Source: Lysinibacillus agricola (GTDB lineage: Bacteria > Bacillota > Bacilli > Bacillales_A > Planococcaceae). From it: a stretch of DNA of 64,000 bases. The stretch lies in contig NZ_CP067341.1 in assembly GCF_016638705.1 (NCBI RefSeq), positions 1 through 64,000 of the forward strand. The letters run 5' to 3'. A program made the translations under genes and the position numbers. The notes beneath the pieces are model-generated. The model was not told the DNA's origin, did not search any database, and saw nothing but the letters and a program-made list of their open reading frames with translations. Positions 30,865 through 41,000 of this stretch are shown here, one piece after another. Each line of letters opens with the position of its first letter. The stretch's first letter is position 1.

Positions 30865-31428
30865 ATGAAGCGAATCGGTGTTTTAGCATTACAAGGAGCG
30901 GTGCGAGAGCATGTGCAAATGTTAGAGTCACTTGGATGCGAAGCTGTCTTAGTAAAACAAGCGAATGATTTAGAGCAGCTTGATGGACTTGTGTTGCCTG
31001 GTGGAGAAAGCACAACGATGCGAAAATTGCTGAATCGATATGAGCTATTGGAGCCAATTCGCACAGTTGCTAAACAAGGATTGCCGATGTTTGGAACATG
31101 TGCAGGATTGATTTTATTGGCAAAGGAATTAGTGGATTATGAGTCACATTTAGCCGTAATGGATGTGGTAGTTGCACGGAATTCTTATGGACGTCAAGTG
31201 GACAGCTTTGAAGTGAAGCTCGATATACCTGAAATAGGTGCAGCAATTCCAGCTGTTTTTATACGTGCGCCACATATTGTTTCTGTAGGTGAAGGTGTTG
31301 AAGTATTAGCAGAGCATGACGGGAAAATCGTATTAGCAAAGGACGATCATTTATTAGGCTGTTCATTCCATCCTGAATTAACGTCAGATGCACGTATTCT
31401 TGAATATTTTGTATCGTCTATGGTATGA
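30865..31428 (+). CDS. pdxT: Pyridoxal 5'-phosphate synthase glutaminase PdxT
   Basis: The glutaminase partner channels ammonia to PdxS. I place the start at ATG 30865 (187 residues), one base after the pdxS stop, which gives the family N-terminus MKRIGVLALQGAV. Signature motifs are present: LPGGESTTM, the nucleophile elbow FGTCAGLIL, and the catalytic His-Glu in GCSFHPELT. An upstream in-frame ATG inside pdxS (30811) gives an unrelated 18-residue extension and is rejected. Confidence 0.97.
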   Translation: MKRIGVLALQGAVREHVQMLESLGCEAVLVKQANDLEQLDGLVLPGGESTTMRKLLNRYELLEPIRTVAKQGLPMFGTCAGLILLAKELVDYESHLAVMDVVVARNSYGRQVDSFEVKLDIPEIGAAIPAVFIRAPHIVSVGEGVEVLAEHDGKIVLAKDDHLLGCSFHPELTSDARILEYFVSSMV

Positions 31429-31479
31429 CTTGCAAAATCTTGATTCATATAGTACAGTATGGATAAAATTTAAATAACT

Positions 31480-31720
31480 GAACACGATGATGGGAAGTAG
31501 TAGCAAGCACGTTTTTTTTAGAGAGTCAGCGGGTGGTGGAAGCTGATAAAAGCACTTGTGAATCCGTCCTGGAGTTGCGCAGTCGAAGTCAATGAAGTAG
31601 GCTGTCGCCGGCTGAAATGCCGTTATGAGATAAGTGGATTAGACAAAGTGTCTAATCAATTAGGGTGGCAACGCGGGTAGCTCTCGTCCCTTTTTTGGGG
31701 ATGAGGGCTTTTTTGTGTTT
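31480..31720 (+). promoter_or_regulatory. T-box riboswitch controlling serS
   Basis: The leader contains a stem I region with GTGAATCCGTCCTGGAG, where TCC at 31563-31565 fits as a serine specifier codon. The conserved T-box AGGGTGGCAACGCGGG lies near 31662-31678. It is followed by a terminator hairpin (CTCTCGTCCC … GGGATGAGGG with T6). Uncharged tRNA-Ser would bind and favour the antiterminator. The T-box sequence is certain; the exact specifier is my reading of the stem I layout. Confidence 0.92.
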
Positions 31721-31746
31721 TCTACTAACTATTTTCCCATCATTAA

Positions 31747-33048
<1,302 letters not shown>

Positions 33049-33107
33049 CTTGAGCTAAGAAGCGTAAGGTAAAACAAGATATCGAATAGATTATCTACTT
33101 TTTTTAA

Positions 33108-33152
33108 AAAAAGAAACTACTGTTGAAAATTTGATCTCAACAGTAGTTTTTT
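33108..33152 (+). terminator. Intrinsic terminator after serS
   Basis: AAACTACTGTTGA / TCAACAGTAGTTT arms followed by T7. Confidence 0.85.
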
Positions 33153-33239
33153 TATTGTCGCTACTACAACGTTTTCCTATAATCATAAAAAAGGTGTCAC
33201 AAGTATTTCATGAGCCACCTTCTTTAATATGAATTTTTA

Positions 33240-33770
<531 letters not shown>

Positions 33771-33811
33771 TTATCATTTAGTGTATCTTGCTTAATTGGC
33801 AATTGCCACTA

Positions 33812-33918
33812 TCAATTATGCCTTGGCATAATTGTAGCTGTCGCTTTGCTTTCGCTACATAAAACATTTGTAGCTGTCGCTTTGCTTTCGCACAGATAAA
33901 CAATGCGTCCGGATTCGG
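33812..33918. repeat. 44-bp repeat interrupted by a pair of 25-bp palindromes
   Basis: The palindromic half of the 44-bp family (33812-33834) is followed by two 25-bp units (33834-33858 and 33870-33894, spacing 11). Next comes ACAGATAAACA and the other half of the 44-bp family (33904-33918, TGCGTCCGGATTCGG). The second 25-bp unit has a changed right arm (CACA in place of CTAC). The layout suggests one repeat family inserted into, or assembled with, the other. Confidence 0.7.
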
Positions 33919-33933
33919 TAAGAAGTTAAAACG

Positions 33934-33994
33934 TTGACATTTCCAATACGACCATCTATATTTATATATGAACACATGCTCATATATAAATATA
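33934..33994 (+). promoter_or_regulatory. czrA promoter with overlapping ArsR/SmtB-type operator
   Basis: TTGACA (33934-33939), a 17-base spacer and TATATT (33957-33962). A perfect inverted repeat with 15-base arms (33957-33971 and 33980-33994, loop 8) covers the -10 element and start site. Its centre, ATATGAACA-CA-TGCTCATAT, matches the 12-2-12 operator type of CzrA/SmtB repressors with one mismatch. Confidence 0.85.
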
Positions 33995-34015
33995 AAAAGG
34001 TTAGGGGTAAATTAA

Positions 34016-34351
34016 ATGGATGAAAAATTACAAAATACAGAGGTTCAGACTAACAAAGAGCAACATTTAGATGAAGAAACGCTATTCGTCGTGTCTCAAA
34101 CATTTAAGGCATTAAGTGATCCGACAAGAATTCGCATTTTAAATTTATTGTGTACGGATGAACATTCAGTCAACGACATCGCTGAAATTTTAGATTTAGG
34201 TCAATCAACAGTTTCACATCAGTTACGTTTCTTGAAAAACTTACGGTTAGTGAAATATAGAAGAGAAGGCACAACCTTATATTATTCAAAAGATGATGAT
34301 CACATTATGAATTTATTGAAGCAAGCTATTGAGCATGCTGCACATAACTAG
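34016..34351 (+). CDS. czrA: ArsR/SmtB-family metal-sensing repressor (CzrA-like)
   Basis: A 111-residue winged-helix repressor. The recognition helix region reads [26 protein letters not shown], followed by the wing [16 protein letters not shown]. The C-terminal helix carries D, H, H and H ([13 protein letters not shown]), the α5 zinc-site pattern of CzrA. It starts at ATG 34016. It is followed 20 bases later by a cation efflux gene, so metal binding probably releases repression of both. Zn/Co as effector is inferred from the ligand pattern. Confidence 0.85.
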   Translation: MDEKLQNTEVQTNKEQHLDEETLFVVSQTFKALSDPTRIRILNLLCTDEHSVNDIAEILDLGQSTVSHQLRFLKNLRLVKYRREGTTLYYSKDDDHIMNLLKQAIEHAAHN

Positions 34352-34371
34352 AGTTAATGGAGGGATAAAAC

Positions 34372-35316
34372 ATGGGACATAATCATGATCATACACATGG
34401 CGCAAATAAAAAGATATTAATACTATCATTTATTATTATTACGAGTTATATGGTTGTTGAAGCGATTGGTGGCTATTTAACAAATAGTTTGGCTCTTTTA
34501 TCCGATGCAGGACATATGTTAAGTGACTCCATTTCATTAGCGATAGCCTTACTTGCTTTTACGTTTGGAGAAAAGGCAGCGAGCTATAGTAAAACATACG
34601 GTTATAAACGATTTGAAATTTTAGCGGCGGTATTGAATGGTGTGACTTTAATTTTAATTGCTTTATTCATTTTCTATGAAGCAATAGAACGTTTTGCAAA
34701 TCCACCAGAAGTGGCAACAACAGGCATGCTGATTATTAGTACAATCGGTCTTTTGGTAAATATTTTGGTAGCTTGGATTATGATGCGCGGCAGTGATACA
34801 AAAGATAATTTAAATATGCGTGGAGCTTATTTACACGTATTAAGTGATATGCTTGGATCTGTAGGAGCCATCGTTGCCGCACTATTAATTATGTTCTTTG
34901 GTTGGGGCTGGGCTGATCCACTTGCGAGTGTTATTGTTGCCGCATTAGTATTACGAAGCGGCTACTATGTAACGAAGGCTGCTATCCATGTTCTAATGGA
35001 AGGAACACCTTCAAATGTTGATGTTCAAGAGATCATACAAACTATTGTACAAACAAACGGTGTTCATAGCATTCACGATTTACACATTTGGACAATAACA
35101 AGTGGAGCAAATGCACTTTCCTGTCATGCAGTTGTTGAGGATCAGTTAAAAATTGCGGATAGTGAGAATATATTACGAGAAATTGAACATAATCTTGAGC
35201 ATAAGGGCATAAAGCATGTAACGATTCAATTGGAAACAGTAGCGCATAAGCATGATAATTCAATTTTATGTACAATAAAAAATGAGCAATCGCATCATCA
35301 CCACCATCATCATTAA
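34372..35316 (+). CDS. czcD: Cation diffusion facilitator (CzcD-like Zn/Co/Cd efflux)
   Basis: A 314-residue proton-antiport metal exporter with six predicted membrane segments. The zinc-site aspartates of TM2 and TM5 are in LLSDAGHMLSDSI and HVLSDMLGSVGA. It has a histidine-rich N-terminus (MGHNHDHTHG) and ends in an uninterrupted run of seven histidines, a natural metal-binding tail. The cytosolic C-terminal domain follows the last TM. The start is ATG 34372 behind GGAGGGA. It forms an operon with the czrA-like gene. Confidence 0.9.
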   Translation: MGHNHDHTHGANKKILILSFIIITSYMVVEAIGGYLTNSLALLSDAGHMLSDSISLAIALLAFTFGEKAASYSKTYGYKRFEILAAVLNGVTLILIALFIFYEAIERFANPPEVATTGMLIISTIGLLVNILVAWIMMRGSDTKDNLNMRGAYLHVLSDMLGSVGAIVAALLIMFFGWGWADPLASVIVAALVLRSGYYVTKAAIHVLMEGTPSNVDVQEIIQTIVQTNGVHSIHDLHIWTITSGANALSCHAVVEDQLKIADSENILREIEHNLEHKGIKHVTIQLETVAHKHDNSILCTIKNEQSHHHHHHH

Positions 35317-35348
35317 TAAACTTTTTTAGTTTATTAAAAATTTTCTAC

Positions 35349-35378
35349 TTTACATACCCTTCGTGGGTATAGTATGAT
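35349..35378 (+). promoter_or_regulatory. csoR promoter with CsoR-type operator
   Basis: TTTACA (35349-35354), 18 bases, TATGAT (35373-35378). The spacer contains the palindrome ATACCCTTCGTGGGTAT (35354-35370), which has the ATACCC/GGGTAT half-sites of CsoR operators. Confidence 0.8.
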
Positions 35379-35406
35379 GATTATGAAATAGGAGGTGGAG
35401 AACACA

Positions 35407-35727
35407 GTGAAAGAAGATGCTTGTCATACAGAGGAAGCTACGTCGTGTCGAAAAAGCCATCACCCTGAACGCGTAAAAAAAGATTTAACGACTCGTTTGA
35501 ATCGAGTAGAAGGTCAAATCCGAGGTATCAAAGGGATGATTGAAAAAGACGTTTACTGTGATGATATTATTACGCAACTGTCTGCCACACAGTCTGCTTT
35601 AAATAGCGTAGCGAAGATATTGTTAGAAGGTCATTTAAAGGGATGTGTAGTTGATCGCCTATCAGAAGGTGATGAAGCTGTATTAGACGAATTAGTAGTG
35701 ACCATTCAAAAATTAATGAAGAAATAA
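35407..35727 (+). CDS. csoR: Copper-sensing repressor CsoR
   Basis: CsoR/RcnR-family all-helical repressor that leaves DNA on binding Cu(I). The Cys-His-Cys copper ligands are visible in KDVYCDD and LEGHLKGC. The family core is in LTTRLNRVEGQIRGIKGMI. I choose GTG 35407 (106 residues) because AGGAGGTGG lies 9 bases upstream. The in-frame GTG at 35395 lies inside that Shine-Dalgarno. The N-terminus has two more cysteines and a His pair (DACHTEEATSCRKSHH) of unknown role. Confidence 0.93.
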   Translation: MKEDACHTEEATSCRKSHHPERVKKDLTTRLNRVEGQIRGIKGMIEKDVYCDDIITQLSATQSALNSVAKILLEGHLKGCVVDRLSEGDEAVLDELVVTIQKLMKK

Positions 35728-35746
35728 AAGTTTTTTTGATAAATAT

Positions 35747-35763
35747 ATACCCCTATACTGTAT
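35747..35763 (+). promoter_or_regulatory. CsoR-like operator upstream of copZ
   Basis: ATACCCCTATACTGTAT, 24 bases before the copZ start. The left half-site ATACCCC matches the csoR and copA operators; the right half-site is weaker. Confidence 0.5.
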
Positions 35764-35786
35764 TTAAATTAAAGGAGAGATATTTC

Positions 35787-35993
35787 ATGCAAAACATAAC
35801 TTTAAATGTACAAGGAATGTCATGCGGACATTGTGTAAATTCTGTAGAAAAAAATGTTGGAGCTTTAACTGGTGTTGAACAAGTAAAAGTGAACTTAGCT
35901 GATGGTTTAGTAGATGTAGCATTTGACGAAACGCAAGTATCTCTAGAGCAAATTAAAGAAACAATTGACGATCAAGGCTATGACGTTAAATAA
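35787..35993 (+). CDS. copZ: Copper chaperone CopZ
   Basis: A single heavy-metal-associated domain with the copper site GMSCGHC and the usual βαββαβ pattern. It carries Cu(I) to the CopA ATPase. The start is ATG 35787 (68 residues) behind AAAGGAGAG. An upstream in-frame ATG adds 17 residues without a ribosome binding site and is rejected. It lies between csoR and copA. Confidence 0.95.
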   Translation: MQNITLNVQGMSCGHCVNSVEKNVGALTGVEQVKVNLADGLVDVAFDETQVSLEQIKETIDDQGYDVK

Positions 35994-36038
35994 CATAAGT
36001 AGGGTGCTCATGTAGCACTCTCTTATTTTCAATTCTAT

Positions 36039-36055
36039 ATACCCCCTTGCGGTAT
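36039..36055 (+). promoter_or_regulatory. CsoR-like operator upstream of copA
   Basis: ATACCCCCTTGCGGTAT, a 17-base site with ATACC/GGTAT arms. It lies 20 bases before the copA start. Confidence 0.65.
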
Positions 36056-36074
36056 GTGGAGAGGAGAATGGATA

Positions 36075-38486
36075 ATGAGTTCAGAAATAAAAGAAGCCAA
36101 TTTGCAAATTACAGGTATGACATGTGCAGCCTGCGCCACTCGTATAGAAAAAGGTTTAAATAAAATGGATGGTGTAGAACAAGCGACAGTTAATTTAGCT
36201 CTTGAAAAATCATCGATTAAATATGATTCGACAAAATTAAGTGAGGAGGACTTTGAAAAGAAAATTGAAGCTCTTGGCTATGGTGTTATTAAACAAAAAA
36301 CTGAATTCGATATTACAGGCATGACATGTGCAGCTTGTGCTATTCGTATAGAGAAAGGTTTAAATAAACTAGCAGGCGTATCCTCAGCAAACGTAAACTT
36401 AGCGCTCGAAAAAGCAACTATTGAATTTAACCCATCTGAAGTTACGATTGCAGATATTATTGCGAAGGTTGAAAAATTAGGATATGAAGCGAATCAAAAA
36501 GCAGATGAACAAGAAACCGTAGATCATCGAGAACAGGCCATCAAAAAACAGCAGCAAAAATTTATTTTATCGGCCATTCTTTCATTACCATTACTTTGGA
36601 CGATGGTAGGGCATTTTTCATTTACATCATTTTTATATGTCCCTGAATTTTTAATGAATCCATGGGTACAAATGGTGTTGGCTACTCCTGTTCAATTTAT
36701 CATTGGGAAGCAATTTTATGTTGGAGCATACAAAGCTTTACGCAATGGTAGTGCCAATATGGATGTACTTGTAGTCATGGGGACGTCTGCGGCTTATTTT
36801 TATAGTGTCTATCAAGCAATTATTACCGCGGGATCACATCATGCCCCTCACCTATATTTTGAAACGAGTGCCGTATTAATTACTTTAATTTTATTAGGTA
36901 AATTATTTGAGGCAAAAGCAAAAGGTCGCTCATCTGAAGCAATCAAAAAATTAATGGGACTTCAAGCAAAAACGGCGATCGTTGTTCGAGATGGTGTTGA
37001 GAAAGAAGTACCATTAGAAGAAGTAGTCATAGGGGACATTATTTTAGTAAAACCAGGTGAAAAAATTCCTGTTGATGGTGAAGTATTAGAAGGAACAACA
37101 GCTGTTGATGAATCGATGTTAACAGGAGAGAGTCTACCTGTTGATAAAAAGCAAGGCGACCTATTATTCGGTTCAACTATTAATAAAAATGGCTTTATTA
37201 AAATGACAACGACTAAAGTTGGTCGTGATACAGCTTTAGCTCAAATTATTAAAGTTGTAGAAGATGCACAAGGCTCAAAAGCGCCAATCCAACGCTTAGC
37301 GGACCAAATTTCAGGTATATTTGTACCAATCGTTGTTGGTATTGCGATTGTAGCGTTTCTAATCTGGATTATTTGGGTGCGACCAGGTGAATTTACGCCT
37401 GCACTCGAAGTATTAATTGCAGTTCTCGTTATCGCTTGCCCATGTGCGCTTGGATTAGCAACGCCAACATCTATTATGGCGGGCTCTGGTCGTGCAGCGG
37501 AATTTGGCATTTTATTTAAAGGTGGAGAGCATTTAGAGCAAACGCAAAGTATTGACACAGTAGTTGTTGATAAAACAGGTACAGTGACACACGGCAAACC
37601 TATATTAACGGATGTCGTACTAGCAGTAGGCCAAGACGAAGCACGTTTTTTATCGTTAATTGGTGCAGCGGAGAAGCAATCCGAGCATCCGTTAGCAGAG
37701 GCAATCGTTCAAGGAATTGCCGATCGTGGTATTGAGCTAGGAGATGTTCAATTCTTTGAAGCGATACCAGGTTACGGTGTGCAAGCGACTGTATCTGGTC
37801 AAGGAGTTGTCATCGGTACTCGTAAATTGATGCAACAATACGGTATTCATATTGATGACATTCTACCAACAATGGAACAATTAGAGGAAAACGGTAAAAC
37901 CGCAATGTTAGCTGCTATCAATGGTCAGTATGCTGGTCTAGTAGCAGTTGCTGATACAGTGAAAGATACCTCAAGAGAGGCAGTTCATCGTCTACAAGAA
38001 ATGGGCATTACTGTTATTATGATGACTGGTGATAATGAACGTACAGCACAAGCAATCGGAGCAGAAGTTGGTGTCAATCATGTGATTGCTGAAGTGCTCC
38101 CAGAAGGCAAAGCAGATGAAGTGAAAAAATTGCAAGTTCAAGGTAAAAAAGTGGCGATGGTAGGTGATGGCATTAATGATGCACCAGCACTTGCAACAGC
38201 TACTATTGGGATGGCAATCGGTACCGGTACAGACGTCGCTATGGAAGCGGCAGATATTACACTGATTCGTGGCGACTTAAACAGTATTGCGGATGCTATC
38301 ATCATGAGTCGTAAAACAATGCGCAATATTAAGCAAAACCTATTCTGGGCATTTGCTTACAATACATTAGGTATTCCAATTGCTGCAATTGGTTTACTAG
38401 CTCCTTGGGTAGCGGGTGCAGCGATGGCCTTTAGTTCAGTCTCTGTCGTTTTAAATGCACTACGTTTACAGCGAGTTAAATTATAA
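36075..38486 (+). CDS. copA: Copper-exporting P1B-type ATPase CopA
   Basis: An 803-residue Cu(I) efflux pump. Two N-terminal metal-binding domains each carry GMTCAAC. The membrane core has the CPC ion site ([15 protein letters not shown]), the phosphorylation motif [11 protein letters not shown], the TGES actuator loop ([10 protein letters not shown]), SEHPLAEAI, and [11 protein letters not shown]. The start is ATG 36075 behind GAGGAGA. It is preceded by its own CsoR-like operator and follows copZ, a complete copper sensing, chaperone and export module. Confidence 0.96.
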   Translation: MSSEIKEANLQITGMTCAACATRIEKGLNKMDGVEQATVNLALEKSSIKYDSTKLSEEDFEKKIEALGYGVIKQKTEFDITGMTCAACAIRIEKGLNKLAGVSSANVNLALEKATIEFNPSEVTIADIIAKVEKLGYEANQKADEQETVDHREQAIKKQQQKFILSAILSLPLLWTMVGHFSFTSFLYVPEFLMNPWVQMVLATPVQFIIGKQFYVGAYKALRNGSANMDVLVVMGTSAAYFYSVYQAIITAGSHHAPHLYFETSAVLITLILLGKLFEAKAKGRSSEAIKKLMGLQAKTAIVVRDGVEKEVPLEEVVIGDIILVKPGEKIPVDGEVLEGTTAVDESMLTGESLPVDKKQGDLLFGSTINKNGFIKMTTTKVGRDTALAQIIKVVEDAQGSKAPIQRLADQISGIFVPIVVGIAIVAFLIWIIWVRPGEFTPALEVLIAVLVIACPCALGLATPTSIMAGSGRAAEFGILFKGGEHLEQTQSIDTVVVDKTGTVTHGKPILTDVVLAVGQDEARFLSLIGAAEKQSEHPLAEAIVQGIADRGIELGDVQFFEAIPGYGVQATVSGQGVVIGTRKLMQQYGIHIDDILPTMEQLEENGKTAMLAAINGQYAGLVAVADTVKDTSREAVHRLQEMGITVIMMTGDNERTAQAIGAEVGVNHVIAEVLPEGKADEVKKLQVQGKKVAMVGDGINDAPALATATIGMAIGTGTDVAMEAADITLIRGDLNSIADAIIMSRKTMRNIKQNLFWAFAYNTLGIPIAAIGLLAPWVAGAAMAFSSVSVVLNALRLQRVKL

Positions 38487-38494
38487 GGGTAACG

Positions 38495-38523
38495 ATAGAT
38501 CCACTTTGGTGGGTCTATTTTTT
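38495..38523 (+). terminator. Intrinsic terminator after copA
   Basis: TAGATCCAC / GTGGGTCTA arms followed by T8. Confidence 0.85.
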
Positions 38524-38548
38524 ACTTCTCTCAACAAATATTTTTTAA

Positions 38549-38592
38549 GCACAAAGTCGATTCTGGACGCAATTCTGCTGAGGCATAATTGA
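38549..38592. repeat. 44-bp intergenic repeat
   Basis: Divergent member of the family (GCACAAAGTCGATTCTGGACG then an imperfect copy of the terminal palindrome). It lies between copA and the kinase pair. Nothing else is seen in 38524-38757 apart from the kinase leader. Confidence 0.7.
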
Positions 38593-38757
38593 TTGTCGTT
38601 TATGGCCGCATATTTTAATAGAGATATAGCTTGATTCTGTTTTTCACTTTCTCACTATGATACAATGAAAAGCACTGATTTACTTTCTAAATAATACAAG
38701 CCTCGACGCAGGGGTAATTGACGATAGAATCCATAGAACATAAAGGAGGAGCTTCTG

Positions 38758-39396
38758 GTGACGGTTCCATTTGTTACGGTAGAAGGTCCGATTGGTGTTG
38801 GTAAAACCTCTTTATCTAAAGAGATAGCAGCGACATTTAATTACCATCTATTAAAAGAAATAGTAGACGAAAACCCTTTTCTAAATAAGTTTTATGAAAA
38901 CATTGAGGAATGGAGCTTCCAAACCGAAATGTTCTTCCTATGTAATCGCTATAAACAATTATCAGATATAAAAAAATTTCGTTTAACGCATGATAAACCT
39001 GTTGTAGCAGATTACCATATTTTTAAAAATTTAATATTTGCAAAACGTACATTAGCATCATCTGAGTATGATAAGTACGAAGAAATCTATAAAATATTAA
39101 CGAAAGATATGCCTGTACCAAATGTAGTTGTTTATTTACATGCCAGTGTTGATACGTTGATGAAACGTATTGCGATGCGTGGTCGTGAATTTGAAAAAAT
39201 GATTTCACGAGATTACATGGAGCAACTAGTGGTAGATTATCATTCCTTTATCGAGCATTTTGAGAGCATGCATCCCGAAATTCCTGTTATTCGATTTAAT
39301 GGTGATCAGCTTGATTTCGTAAAGAATCCAAATGATTTGAAATATGTTTTACAAACAATAAAGGACACGTTACAACAAAGGAGTTTGCAACAATGA
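38758..39396 (+). CDS. dgk: Deoxyguanosine kinase
   Basis: Deoxynucleoside salvage kinase of the dNK/TK2 family. It has a P-loop EGPIGVGKTSLS at the N-terminus, the substrate-side EEWSFQTEMFFLCNRY, and the ERS-type segment replaced by ADYHIFKNLIFAKRTL, as I recall for B. subtilis Dgk. The start is GTG 38758 behind AAAGGAGGAG; the length is 212 residues. Its stop overlaps the start of dck (ATGA), so the two are translationally coupled. B. subtilis has the order dck-dgk; here it is dgk-dck. Confidence 0.88.
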   Translation: MTVPFVTVEGPIGVGKTSLSKEIAATFNYHLLKEIVDENPFLNKFYENIEEWSFQTEMFFLCNRYKQLSDIKKFRLTHDKPVVADYHIFKNLIFAKRTLASSEYDKYEEIYKILTKDMPVPNVVVYLHASVDTLMKRIAMRGREFEKMISRDYMEQLVVDYHSFIEHFESMHPEIPVIRFNGDQLDFVKNPNDLKYVLQTIKDTLQQRSLQQ

Positions 39397-40061
39397 ATTT
39401 GAGAGAGAAATACGATATTCCTCCACAAACGGTCATTACAATCGCTGGTACTGTTGGTGTAGGGAAATCAACGATGACAAAGGCATTAGCAGAGGCGCTA
39501 AATTTCCGTACGTCATTTGAAAAGGTGGATACAAATCCGTATTTAGATAAGTTTTATGAGGACTTTGAGAAATGGAGCTTTCATCTACAGGTGTATTTTT
39601 TAGCAGAGCGTTTTAAGGAGCAGAAGCGTATTTTCGAATATGGCGGCGGGTTTATTCAAGACCGTTCTATCTATGAAGATACAGGGATTTTTGCAAAGAT
39701 GCATTATGACAAAGGTACAATGAGCCCAACGGATTACGAGACTTATACAAATTTATTTGATGCGATGGTGATGACACCGTACTTCCCACATCCAAATTTA
39801 CTCGTTTATCTAGAGGGGCCAATCGATGCTGTAATTGGACGTATTCAAGAACGTGGACGTGAGATGGAGCAGCAAACACCGAACGATTATTGGATTGAAA
39901 TGCATGAACGCTATGAGAACTGGATTAATAACTTTAATTCATGCCCAGTTCTACGTTTAGATATTAATGATTATGATTTATTAAAAAATCCTGAAGCAAT
40001 TGAATCAATTGTGAGCCGCATCAGTCATATGCTAAAGCAAACAAGTCATTTACGTAAATAG
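39393..40061 (+). CDS. dck: Deoxyadenosine/deoxycytidine kinase
   Basis: Salvage kinase paralogous to the preceding gene. The P-loop is AGTVGVGKSTMTKAL, the substrate helix EKWSFHLQVYFLAERF, the ERS motif variant QDRSIYEDTGIFAK, and the lid RGREMEQQTPNDYW. Its 222 residues match B. subtilis Dck. The start ATG overlaps the dgk stop by 4 bases. Confidence 0.9.
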   Translation: MNLREKYDIPPQTVITIAGTVGVGKSTMTKALAEALNFRTSFEKVDTNPYLDKFYEDFEKWSFHLQVYFLAERFKEQKRIFEYGGGFIQDRSIYEDTGIFAKMHYDKGTMSPTDYETYTNLFDAMVMTPYFPHPNLLVYLEGPIDAVIGRIQERGREMEQQTPNDYWIEMHERYENWINNFNSCPVLRLDINDYDLLKNPEAIESIVSRISHMLKQTSHLRK

Positions 40062-40115
40062 AAGGTTTATTAAAGCTAATATCTCTAAAACAATAGGGAG
40101 ATAAATTTTGAAGTT

Positions 40116-40141
40116 CTGGTCGAAAGCGGAGCGACAGGTTT
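40116..40141. repeat. Single diverged 25-bp repeat unit
   Basis: GGTCGAAAGCGGAGCGACAG resembles the core of the 25-bp palindromic family but stands alone and has weaker arms. Confidence 0.45.
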
Positions 40142-40161
40142 AAACAAAAAAATAAATGATC

Positions 40162-40204
40162 AAAAGACGTGAGACAATATGTAGCCTATTGTGTCACGTC
40201 TTTT
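40162..40204 (+). terminator. Long hairpin/terminator between dck and the LOG gene
   Basis: AAAAGACGTGA and TCACGTCTTTT form a strong stem continued by GACAATA / TATTGTG, ending in T4. It is close to the ribosome binding site of the next gene (GGAGGG at 40211). Confidence 0.7.
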
Positions 40205-40222
40205 GAAATAGGAGGGATTACT

Positions 40223-40762
40223 ATGAAAATAGCGGTGTATTGCGGTTCGGGCTTAGGCATAAACCCAATTTATGCAGAGAAGGCAGCCGAATTAGGGACG
40301 GTATTAGCGCAAAATGGTCATGGTGTCGTTTATGGTGGTTCGAAAACAGGATTAATGGGGAAAGTTGCAGATGCAGTATTAGCAGCTGGAGGAGAGGTTA
40401 TTGGCGTGATGCCAACTCATCTACAGAAGCGGGAATTAGCGCATGCCTCATTAACAGAAATTCATTTTGTTGAGTCTATGCACGTACGTAAGGCCAAAAT
40501 GGTAGAGTTAGCAGATGCATTTATAGCTCTTCCAGGTGGTGGCGGGACAATGGATGAATATTTTGAAGTGTTTACGTGGGCACAAATCGGATTACATGAA
40601 AAGCCAGTAATTTTATACAATGTAAATAGCTTTTATGATGCGATTTTACAACATTTTAAAAAAATGCTCGAGGAAGGTTTTATACGCACAGAACAAAAAT
40701 CACTTATTCGTGTAGCTACTTCATCAGAGGAAATATTAAATTTATTAAAAAAACATGGGTAA
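40223..40762 (+). CDS. LOG family protein (putative cytokinin-type nucleotide phosphoribohydrolase)
   Basis: A Rossmann-fold protein of the LOG/YvdD family. It shows the YGGSKTGLMGKVADA motif and the family signature LPGGGGTMDEYFEVFTWAQ. Members cleave nucleoside 5'-monophosphates to base plus ribose phosphate; the true substrate in bacteria is often unclear. The start is ATG 40223 (179 residues) behind GGAGGG. An upstream in-frame ATG would run through the terminator hairpin and is rejected. Confidence 0.9.
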   Translation: MKIAVYCGSGLGINPIYAEKAAELGTVLAQNGHGVVYGGSKTGLMGKVADAVLAAGGEVIGVMPTHLQKRELAHASLTEIHFVESMHVRKAKMVELADAFIALPGGGGTMDEYFEVFTWAQIGLHEKPVILYNVNSFYDAILQHFKKMLEEGFIRTEQKSLIRVATSSEEILNLLKKHG

Positions 40763-40825
40763 AATTTCTTCTTTTAATAAATTATATCTATACGTACTTC
40801 CACGAAAAATGCGTTTTTTATAGCT

Positions 40826-40912
40826 TCATTTCTCCTCTTTTGTTTCATAAAGAAGGATAAATAGTGCAATTATTACTCCTAACGGTAACATAATCAAATG
40901 TTTTATTTCCAT
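40826..40912 (-). CDS. Possible 28-residue single-pass membrane protein
   Basis: An ATG-to-TGA frame on the minus strand encodes M-E-I-K-H-L-I-M-L-P-L-G-V-I-I-A-L-F-I-L-L-Y-E-T-K-E-E-K. It has a clean hydrophobic segment flanked by charged ends and lies in an otherwise empty 238-base gap. No ribosome binding site precedes the ATG and I see no clear promoter. It may be chance. Nothing else is visible in 40763-41000. Confidence 0.25.
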   Translation of the reverse strand: MEIKHLIMLPLGVIIALFILLYETKEEK

Positions 40913-41000
40913 AATTTTCTGATATATATTGAAATAGTAGAAGAGTTTTATTTACAATAATTGTGTAAGGCTTTCTTAAATCATAATAGGGGTGTTATAG

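Noticed and set aside
35290..35316. Seven-histidine C-terminus of the CDF protein as an artificial tag
   Set aside because: The run continues a naturally His-rich tail in a metal exporter, and the gene context is entirely natural.
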